Shown here in pieces: positions 57,818 through 64,000 of a stretch of DNA of 64,000 nucleotides; within the stretch, counting starts at the first letter, position 1, and each line of letters begins with the position of its first letter. Position numbers and translations under genes: made by a program. The notes under the pieces were generated by a model. It was given only the letters and a program-made list of their open reading frames with translations. It was not told the origin of the DNA and ran no database searches. Source of the stretch: Ornithinimicrobium cavernae (lineage in GTDB: Bacteria > Actinomycetota > Actinomycetes > Actinomycetales > Dermatophilaceae); contig NZ_QDDJ01000002.1 in assembly GCF_003121625.1 (NCBI RefSeq), forward strand, positions 287,513-351,512. Direction: 5' to 3'.

Positions 57818-59206
57818 CTATCTGCCGGAGCGGGTGCCGCGGATGATGGCACGGAGCTCGCGCCAGCGGGGGCCCAGGCGCTCCTCCCAGCCACGGTCGG
57901 TCGGGCGGTAGTACTCGGCGTCGACCAGGTCGTCGGGCAGGTACTGCTGCGGTCCCACGCCGTTGGGTTCGTCATGGCTGTAGCGGTAGCCCGCCCCGTG
58001 CCCGAGCTGGGCAGCACCCGCATACCCGCTGCCGCGCAGGTGGGCCGGCACGGCACCGCCGCGTCCGGCGCGGACGTCCTCGACGGCCGCATTGATGCCG
58101 CCGTAGGCGGCGTTGGACTTGGGCGCCAGGGCGTTGTGCACGACGGCCTGGGCGAGGATGATCCGTGCCTCGGGCATGCCGATCTGGGCAACGGCGTGCA
58201 GCGCGGCCACGGCTGTCTGCAGGGCGGTCGGGTCCCCCATGCCGACGTCCTCGCTGGCCGAGATCACGATGCGGCGGGCGATGAACCGCGGATCCTCCCC
58301 CGCCTCGAGCTGCCGTGCCAGGTAGTGCAGGGCGGCGTCGACGTCGCTGCCGCGCATCGACTTGATGAAGGCGCTGGCCACGTCGTAGTGCTGGTCACCC
58401 GCCCGGTCGTAGCGGACCGCCGCCTGGTCCACCGCCTGCTCGGCGAGCTCGAGCGTGATCGGCACGGTCTGGCCCTCGCGCCCCGCGGGCACGGCGTCCA
58501 GCGCCACGCCTGCAGCTGCCTCGAGGGTGGTCAGCGCGCGACGCGCGTCGCCGCCGGCGATCCGGATGATGTGGTCCCGGGCCTCGGGCTCGAGCGCGAA
58601 GGCCCCGTCCAGACCACGCTCATCGCTCAGCGCCTCGTCCAGGACCTGCCCCACCTGCTCCTCGTCCAGAGAGGTGAGACGGATCAGCATGGAGCGCGAC
58701 AGCAGCGGGGCGATGATGCTGAACGACGGGTTCTCGGTCGTCGCCGCCACGAGGATGACCAGTCGGTTCTCCACGCCGGGCAGCAGCGCGTCCTGCTGGG
58801 CCTTGCTGAACCGGTGGATCTCGTCGAGGAAGAGGACGGTCTGACGGCCGTAGAGACTGCGCTCCCGGGTCGCCTGCTCCATCACGGCACGGACGTCCTT
58901 GACACCCGCGGTGACGGCGGAGAGCTCGACGAAGGTGCGGCCCGCGGCCTGGGCGACGAGGTGCGCGAGCGTGGTCTTGCCGGTCCCGGGCGGGCCCCAC
59001 AGGATCGCCGACAGCGGACCCGCGGCCCCGGCGTGGCCCTCGATGAGACGGCGCAGCGGGCTCCCCGGGCGCAGCACGTCCGACTGCCCCCGGACCTCCT
59101 CGATCGTGCGGGGGCGCATCCGGACGGCCAGCGGCGGCTGCAGGTCGCCCGCGACATCGCCCTCGGAGTGCTGGGCAAACAGGTCATCACCCACGGAACC
59201 GGTCAC
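57818..59206 (-). CDS. rarA: Replication-associated recombination protein A (AAA+ ATPase)
   Basis: 462 residues. Walker [15 protein letters not shown], Walker [21 protein letters not shown], sensor 1 [10 protein letters not shown], and arginine finger LLSRS mark the AAA+ core. The tetramerisation domain includes [20 protein letters not shown] and the MgsA C-terminal region [13 protein letters not shown]. It acts at stalled replication forks, with SSB. The GTG has TAGCCT 6 nt upstream. Confidence 0.96.
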   Translation of the reverse strand: MTGSVGDDLFAQHSEGDVAGDLQPPLAVRMRPRTIEEVRGQSDVLRPGSPLRRLIEGHAGAAGPLSAILWGPPGTGKTTLAHLVAQAAGRTFVELSAVTAGVKDVRAVMEQATRERSLYGRQTVLFLDEIHRFSKAQQDALLPGVENRLVILVAATTENPSFSIIAPLLSRSMLIRLTSLDEEQVGQVLDEALSDERGLDGAFALEPEARDHIIRIAGGDARRALTTLEAAAGVALDAVPAGREGQTVPITLELAEQAVDQAAVRYDRAGDQHYDVASAFIKSMRGSDVDAALHYLARQLEAGEDPRFIARRIVISASEDVGMGDPTALQTAVAALHAVAQIGMPEARIILAQAVVHNALAPKSNAAYGGINAAVEDVRAGRGGAVPAHLRGSGYAGAAQLGHGAGYRYSHDEPNGVGPQQYLPDDLVDAEYYRPTDRGWEERLGPRWRELRAIIRGTRSGR

Positions 59207-59212
59207 CCCGGC

Positions 59213-59218
59213 AGGCTA
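59213..59218 (-). promoter_or_regulatory. Putative -10 element of rarA (leaderless start)
   Basis: TAGCCT on the minus strand lies 6 nt before the GTG at 59206. Confidence 0.5.
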
Positions 59219-59334
59219 ACCGGCCACGCTGTCAGAGCCTCCTGCACCCGTCTGGTGACCCGGCTCGACCGGCCGGTCCGGTGGCGTGCGGCCAGACACC
59301 ACTCCAGCCCGTTCTCGCACCGCCCGGCGACGGC

Positions 59335-59340
59335 TAGCAT
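59335..59340 (+). promoter_or_regulatory. Putative -10 element of the GNAT gene (leaderless start)
   Basis: TAGCAT lies 6 nt before the GTG at 59347. The 140-bp gap to rarA holds these two divergent signals and nothing else recognised. Confidence 0.5.
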
Positions 59341-59346
59341 CACGCC

Positions 59347-60123
59347 GTGGCCCCGGAGACCCTCCTGCGCAGCATCACCGCACACGCCGAGCTGCTCGCG
59401 CTCAGCGCGGACGACCCGTTCGTCCGGTGGGGCATCCCGGACCCCCTGACCGGAGCTGTCCTGGCCAACCACGGAGCGGTGGCGGTCGAGCGCCTCGGCC
59501 GCCGCGGACGGGGCCTGTGGGTCCTCCCCCACTCAGGTGGCGGCAGGGCGGCGGTCCGCGACCTGCTCGGGGCGCTGGCTCTCGGGCCGGTGGAGGAGCT
59601 CGGCGTCACCGGCATCTCCCTCCCCCAGCCGTATGCCGCTGAGCTGGCCCAGACCTTCGCGCTGGGCCCCGGTGGGGAGTGGGACTGGATGTGGACCACC
59701 CGGGTGCCGCCGGTCGTGCCGCACGAGGACCGGCTGGTGGTCCTCGACGACAACCGCGATGCGCCTGAGCTGTCCGCCCTGTCGACCGTGCACAGCCCGA
59801 CCGGCGAGGGTGATCCTGGGACGGGCCGGACCGGGCTCTGGCTGGGCATCCGCACACCGGACGGCGAGCTCGTGGCGGCCGGGGCCATGCAGTCACTGGA
59901 GTCTGGCGCACCACACCTGGCCGGGATCGTCACCCACGCTGAGCACCGTGGTCGCGGCCTCGGTCGCGCGGTGACCGCCGGCCTGACCCGGCACGCCGTC
60001 GCGGAGCACGGCGTGTGCACCCTGGGGATGTACTCCGACAACCCTCCGGCCCGCGCCGTCTACCTGGCGCTGGGCTACCGCACGGCCTGTGCCTGGCACT
60101 CCCGCCGTCTGGCCGGGCACTGA
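59347..60123 (+). CDS. GNAT-family N-acetyltransferase
   Basis: 258 residues. The acetyl-CoA loop is in AGIVTHAEHRGRGLGRAVTA (motif A) and is followed by GMYSDNPPARAVYLALGYR (motif B). The N-terminal 150 residues include TRVPPVVPHEDRLVVLDD and are probably a degenerate GNAT half. The substrate is unknown. The gene converges on pepN with only 2 bp between the stop codons, at the palindrome TGACGTCA. Confidence 0.87.
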   Translation: MAPETLLRSITAHAELLALSADDPFVRWGIPDPLTGAVLANHGAVAVERLGRRGRGLWVLPHSGGGRAAVRDLLGALALGPVEELGVTGISLPQPYAAELAQTFALGPGGEWDWMWTTRVPPVVPHEDRLVVLDDNRDAPELSALSTVHSPTGEGDPGTGRTGLWLGIRTPDGELVAAGAMQSLESGAPHLAGIVTHAEHRGRGLGRAVTAGLTRHAVAEHGVCTLGMYSDNPPARAVYLALGYRTACAWHSRRLAGH

Positions 60124-60125
60124 CG

Positions 60126-62720
60126 TCAGCCGGCGGCCGCCTGGACCCGCAGGGCGCGCAGCAGATGGTCCTGCTGCTCGATCACGATGCGGCGCAACGC
60201 CCTCGGCGCCTCCGGGTTCTGGTCGAGCCACGTCTGCGCGGCCCGCACCGAGGAGTGCTCCTCCGGCGCCTGTCCCGCAGCGAGATCGCCCCGTGGGAAC
60301 AACCCGACGGCCAGGATGCTCGCCATGACCATGGTGCGCTGTTGCCACCAGTCCGCGATCGCGGCGTAGTACCTGTCGGCATACTCCGCAGTCACGCCCG
60401 CACCGGACGGTTCGGTGAAGCCGGCCACCAGGGCACGCAGGTGGTCGTTGGTGAGGGTGTCATCCGAGGTCATCGCCTGCCAGGCCGCGGCCTTGGCCGA
60501 CGTGGTCGGACGGGAGGCCGCCGCCCGCAGGTGCGCCGTGCGTCCACTCATGGTGTCGTCGCGGTCCAGCTCGGCCGCAAGGTCCTCGTCGGACCACGCG
60601 TCCTGCGCGACCAGGGCCGCCGCACCGGCCCACCGCAGGTCCCGGTCGACGTCCAGTCCCTGCGGCACGGCGCTGCCGTCGAGCAGTCCCTGCACGGCCG
60701 CCGTGCCCTCCGCGCCGCTGGCGGCTGCTCTCACCAGTGCCCGCGCCCACACGAGCTGCCGGTCCGAGCCGTGCTCCTCGGTGTGCAGCGCCTCGCGCAG
60801 CACCGCGAGGTGCTCCGCCTGCCAGCCCTGCCGCTCCGGCACCGGGACGAACAGCTCGATGGCCGTGTGCAGGTTCGTCAGTCCCGAGGCCAGCAGGGCG
60901 GCGTCCTCCTCACGCGGCAGCTGGTCGAGCGCACCGCGCACGTAGTCACCGACCGGCAACACGCCGTCGCGCACGGAGTTCCACAGCGAGGACCACACCA
61001 GTGCGCGACTGAGCGGGGCCTCGATCGAGCTGACGTGTGCCAGTGCCACCTGGGTCGAGGCGGCGTCCAGACGGACGGTCGCGTAGGTGAGGTCCTCGTC
61101 GTTGAGCAGCACGAGGTCGGCCCGCTGGCCGACCGCCTCGGTCACCTCGGTCTCGGTGCCCGTGACGTCCAGCTCGTATGCCGAGGTCCGGCTCAACCTG
61201 CCACCGTCCAGGGTGTAGCAGCCCACCACCAGGCGGTGCGGCCGGTCGACCGGTGCGCCACCGGCGAGGGGGTCACGCGCGTCCTGCCGGATTACCAGGC
61301 GGGCCAGCGCGCCGTCCGCCGCGCGTTCTGCGACGGGTGTCAGCACGGAGATGCCGGCCGTGCGCAGCCAGGCCGTCGACCACGCCTCGAGGTCACGGCC
61401 GGAGGCCGCTTCCAGACACTCCATCAGGTGGGCGACCTCGGTGTTGCCGAACGCGTGGCGACCGAAGTAGTCACGGGACCCGGCAAAGAAAGCCGACTGT
61501 CCGACATACGCCATCAATTGCTTGAGGACCGCGGCTCCCTTGGCATAGGTGATGCCGTCGAAGTTCTGCCGCGCCGCCTCCATGTCATCGATGACCGCCA
61601 CGATCGGGTGGGTCGTCGGCAGCTGGTCCTGGCGGTACGCAAACTGCTTGCGGTCCATGGCAAAGCGGGTCCAGGCATCGGTGTACTCCGTCGCCGCGGC
61701 GGTGACGTGATAACCCATGAGATCGGCGAAGCTCTCCTTGAGCCAGAGCCCGTCCCACCAGCGCATCGTCACCAGGTCGCCGAACCACATGTGCGCCATC
61801 TCGTGCATGAGCGTGGTCGACAGGGACTGCCGCTGGGCGCGGGTGGACCGACCCCGGTGCAGGTACTGCTCGGTGAAGGTCACCAGGCCGGGGTTCTCCA
61901 TGGCTCCGATGTTGTACTCGGGCACGAAGATCTGGTCGTACTTGCCCCACGGGTAGGGGTAGGCGAAGTGTTCGTCGAAGAAGTCGAGCCCCTGCCTGGT
62001 GAGGCGCAGCACCTCGTCGGCGTCCAGGTAGGGCACCATCGACTCCCGGCAGAAGACTCCGAGGGCGACCTCCTGGGCCGAGCCGTCCGCGCGCTCAACG
62101 GACCAGGTGCCGTCGACCCGGTGATAGGGGCCGGCGGCCACGGCCGTGAGGTAGCTGGACAGCGGCGGCGTGGGCGCGAAGGTCACTGTCGCAGAACCGT
62201 TCTGCACAGTCCGCGAAGCCTCTGGCTGGCCCGAGATGATCACCCACTCCTGGGGCGCGGTCACCACGAACGTGACCCGTGCCTTGAGGTCGGGCTGTTC
62301 GAAGACCGGGTAGAGCCGGCGCGCGTCGGTGGGCTCGAAGTGCGTGTAGAGGTAAGTCTGTCCATCCTGCGGGTCGGTGAACCGATGCAGCCCCTCGCCG
62401 CTGTGGCTGTAGACGCAGTCGGCCTCGATGCGCACCTCGTTGTCCGCGGCCAGACCCGGGACACGGACACGAGCACCGTCGTAGTCGCCCGTGTCCAGCG
62501 GTTGGCCGTTGAGGGTCACCGAGACGACTCGGTCGGCGATGAGATCGACCCACGTGTCAGGGCCGGTCGCCGTGAAGGTGATGGTGCTGACCACCCGGAA
62601 CGTCGTCACCTGCGGGTCAGGGGCCGCACTCAGGTCCAGCTCCACCCGCTGTTCGTGGACGGTGATCATCGCGGCGCGCTCGGCACACTCGGCGTGGGTC
62701 AGGTTCGTCGTGGCAGTCAC
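60126..62720 (-). CDS. pepN: Aminopeptidase N (M1 metalloprotease)
   Basis: About 864 residues from a GTG at 62720 (TATTNLTHAECAERAAMI, like other actinobacterial PepN starts); the frame also runs to a GTG at 62786. GAMENPGLVTF binds the N-terminus of substrates. Zinc is held by HEMAHMWFGD and the Glu in LWLKESFADLMGYH. A Tyr after YAKGAAVLKQLMAYVG completes the family signature. The C-terminal helical domain spans about 540-864. It trims N-terminal residues of peptides in the cytoplasm. Confidence 0.95.
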   Translation of the reverse strand: MTATTNLTHAECAERAAMITVHEQRVELDLSAAPDPQVTTFRVVSTITFTATGPDTWVDLIADRVVSVTLNGQPLDTGDYDGARVRVPGLAADNEVRIEADCVYSHSGEGLHRFTDPQDGQTYLYTHFEPTDARRLYPVFEQPDLKARVTFVVTAPQEWVIISGQPEASRTVQNGSATVTFAPTPPLSSYLTAVAAGPYHRVDGTWSVERADGSAQEVALGVFCRESMVPYLDADEVLRLTRQGLDFFDEHFAYPYPWGKYDQIFVPEYNIGAMENPGLVTFTEQYLHRGRSTRAQRQSLSTTLMHEMAHMWFGDLVTMRWWDGLWLKESFADLMGYHVTAAATEYTDAWTRFAMDRKQFAYRQDQLPTTHPIVAVIDDMEAARQNFDGITYAKGAAVLKQLMAYVGQSAFFAGSRDYFGRHAFGNTEVAHLMECLEAASGRDLEAWSTAWLRTAGISVLTPVAERAADGALARLVIRQDARDPLAGGAPVDRPHRLVVGCYTLDGGRLSRTSAYELDVTGTETEVTEAVGQRADLVLLNDEDLTYATVRLDAASTQVALAHVSSIEAPLSRALVWSSLWNSVRDGVLPVGDYVRGALDQLPREEDAALLASGLTNLHTAIELFVPVPERQGWQAEHLAVLREALHTEEHGSDRQLVWARALVRAAASGAEGTAAVQGLLDGSAVPQGLDVDRDLRWAGAAALVAQDAWSDEDLAAELDRDDTMSGRTAHLRAAASRPTTSAKAAAWQAMTSDDTLTNDHLRALVAGFTEPSGAGVTAEYADRYYAAIADWWQQRTMVMASILAVGLFPRGDLAAGQAPEEHSSVRAAQTWLDQNPEAPRALRRIVIEQQDHLLRALRVQAAAG

Positions 62721-62816
62721 GGGGCCCCAGTCAAACAGACGACCGCGGCCTGCGGGCACGGTGCGCCACCGTTCGTCGCCCGCCACGTGGCTGTGTCCAC
62801 AGGTTGTGGCGTGTCG

Positions 62817-62855
62817 CCGACACAGTGTCGGACACCTGTGCTAATTTTGGGTTAG
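62817..62855 (+). promoter_or_regulatory. Putative promoter/operator of the DUF222 gene
   Basis: CCGACAC-A-GTGTCGG (62817-62831) is a 15-bp dyad. A -10-like TAATTT follows at 62842-62847, inside a second small dyad (CTAA at 62841, TTAG at 62852). The first dyad covers the expected -35 position and could bind a repressor or activator. The leader would be about 44 nt. Confidence 0.5.
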
Positions 62856-62897
62856 TTGGAGAACGGTTCGCGACGGGGCGACCGGAAGGGGGTAGCG

Positions 62898-64000
62898 ATG
62901 ACGGTCAGCACGCTGGAGGCACGGCTCGAGGAGCTGCTCGTGCCGGTCATCGGGCCCGCGGGTCTGCCGGCGCGGCCGGAGGCGCCGGCTGATGGGCACC
63001 GGGACGGGTTGTCGGGGCTGCGGGAGACACTCCCCCACCTGACGGGGCTGCGAGAGCGACTGGCCACCTCCGAGGCTGAGGTGTTGCGGCGGGTCGGCTG
63101 CCGGGTCCACCGTCCGTGGCGGCCCGTGCTGTTCGAGCCGGCACCCCACGAGACGCCACCGGAGCACAACGGACCCGTCGCGCCGGAGCACAACCAACTC
63201 GTCCGCACACAGGACCAGGACACCGTGCCGGGTACGGCTGGTCAGCTGCCCGTGGGCGACCTCACCGACACCGCGGAGGCAGACACCGCCCGGCCGGATA
63301 CCGCTGGGCCGGACTCGCGGGTGGTGGGCACCGCCCAGCTACAGGCGGGGTTGAGCACGTTGGGGGTGGATGAGGCGCTGGCCGAGTCGCTCACCGAGAT
63401 CGTGTTGGCGTGTGTGACGGTGCGCAGCCCGGGTGAGCAGTCCTCGGTCGTGTCGCGGGGTCAGGCCCTGCTGGCGGCGGTGGAGACGTTGACGACGACG
63501 ACCGGGGCGTTGGATGCGGTGCTGCTCTCGGCGGTGCGGCAGCTGACCGCGACCACCGGCCAGCTCCTCTTGTTGGATAAGGGTGCCACCACCCCCGAGG
63601 ACCTGTCCGCCGAGGGCCGGGAGGAGTGGCGGGCGCGGGCCAAGGTCCTGACCCGCCACGAGATCGAAGCGGTCACCGGGTGGGGTGTGGGGGAAGTCAG
63701 CGACCTGGTCGCCCTGGCCGCCACCCCGGCCCCGGTGCGGGCCGCGGTCACCCACGCCCTGGCCACCGGGGAAGCCTCCTGGCGGTTGGCCCGCCGCTAC
63801 TACCGGGAGTGCACCGACCTGACCACCACGGACGCCGCGGCCATCGCCCACGGGTTGTTCGGGGACGACCCCGCGGCCGCGGTCACCGAACGCCTCGACT
63901 CTGCTGGGGAGTGGACCGGGGACCCGTGGCGGCACAAGGAGTTCTACCGGGCCCTGTCCCGGGAGGCCCACAAGATCCGGGCCCGCGACCCCGAAACCAC
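62898..64000 (+). CDS. DUF222 (13E12 repeat family) protein, N-terminal part
   Basis: 367 codons are seen before the window ends. GGAAGGGGG stands 6 nt before the ATG. The N-terminal 130 residues are low complexity (Asp, Thr, Pro, Arg). From about residue 140 the sequence fits DUF222: ALDAVLLSAVRQLTATTGQ, EEWRARAKVLTRHEIEAVTG and VRAAVTHALATGEASWRLAR, then FGDDPAAAVTERLD. Such proteins usually end in an HNH nuclease domain, which would lie outside the window. They occur in many copies in actinobacterial genomes and are suspected mobile. Confidence 0.85.
   Translation, partial: MTVSTLEARLEELLVPVIGPAGLPARPEAPADGHRDGLSGLRETLPHLTGLRERLATSEAEVLRRVGCRVHRPWRPVLFEPAPHETPPEHNGPVAPEHNQLVRTQDQDTVPGTAGQLPVGDLTDTAEADTARPDTAGPDSRVVGTAQLQAGLSTLGVDEALAESLTEIVLACVTVRSPGEQSSVVSRGQALLAAVETLTTTTGALDAVLLSAVRQLTATTGQLLLLDKGATTPEDLSAEGREEWRARAKVLTRHEIEAVTGWGVGEVSDLVALAATPAPVRAAVTHALATGEASWRLARRYYRECTDLTTTDAAAIAHGLFGDDPAAAVTERLDSAGEWTGDPWRHKEFYRALSREAHKIRARDPET

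Noticed and set aside
62790..62812. DnaA-box-like GTGTCCACA and replication origin
   Set aside because: A single imperfect box without clusters, AT-rich unwinding region, or dnaA/dnaN genes.

Overview
The window is a 64 kb piece of a high-GC (roughly 70%) actinobacterial chromosome. The gene orders alaS-ruvX-mltG-aroE-aroC-aroK-aroB, aroQ-efp-nusB and pyrR-pyrB-pyrC-carA-carB...pyrF-mihF-gmk-rpoZ-coaBC-metK-priA, an actinobacterial integration host factor (mihF), a TIGR02234-type Trp-associated membrane protein, an HGxxPAAW protein and a DUF222 (13E12) protein all point to Micrococcales. I infer an Intrasporangiaceae/Ornithinimicrobium-like lineage, but nothing here proves a genus. Almost all genes lie on the minus strand. 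Operon-internal genes are often coupled by ATGA/GTGA overlaps. Many operon-first genes carry a TANNNT hexamer only 6-7 nt before the start codon, which suggests leaderless mRNAs.

Layout. 1-2.9 kb: 5' part of polA (cut by the window edge), divergent from a hotdog thioesterase and a DUF554 membrane protein. 2.9-5.6 kb: pdtaR-type ANTAR response regulator, tRNA-Leu(CAA), a 390-bp repeat-rich non-coding gap, and pyk. 5.7-10.9 kb: a trp gene set (trpM-like TIGR02234, HGxxPAAW, trpC, trpB, trpA) running on into a MauE/DoxX protein and a DsbA-like thioredoxin; trpE is not present. 11-16.3 kb: a two-subunit (apparently heterodimeric) ABC exporter, a PH-domain membrane protein, and a PnuC-family riboflavin transporter (ribM) preceded by an FMN riboswitch. 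16.4-19.6 kb: rpe, rsmB, fmt. 19.6-26.1 kb: an oligopeptide ABC importer (lipoprotein, two permeases, fused double ATPase).

26.4-42.8 kb: the largest unit, a de novo pyrimidine operon (pyrR, pyrB, pyrC, carA, carB, pyrK-like, pyrD-like, pyrF) continuing into mihF, gmk, rpoZ, coaBC, metK and priA. It joins UMP and GMP metabolism, RNA polymerase assembly, coenzyme A and SAM synthesis and replication restart. A PyrR-type leader precedes pyrR. 42.9-43.7 kb: a TipA-like MerR regulator with a palindromic operator. 44-59.2 kb: nusB, efp, aroQ, then a plus-strand pair (FMN glutamate-synthase-like protein and an APH-fold kinase) intruding into the aro cluster, then aroB, aroK, aroC, a prepilin peptidase, aroE, mltG, ruvX, alaS and rarA. 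59.3-64 kb: a GNAT acetyltransferase, the aminopeptidase pepN, and the first 1.1 kb of a DUF222 gene that runs off the end.

Points most worth a second look: an 8-mer (CGGCATAC/GTATGCCG) seen 21 times in all reading frames and often forcing rare codons; three tandem 20-bp copies of the ribosome-binding-site/start region before the pyrD-like gene, which create two nested 7-codon mini-ORFs; a PyrD-like protein lacking the usual catalytic residues; intergenic tandem repeats at 2.8 and 48.4 kb sharing a core; and a nested inverted repeat beside tRNA-Leu. No insertion sequence, prophage, CRISPR array or classical defence system was seen.
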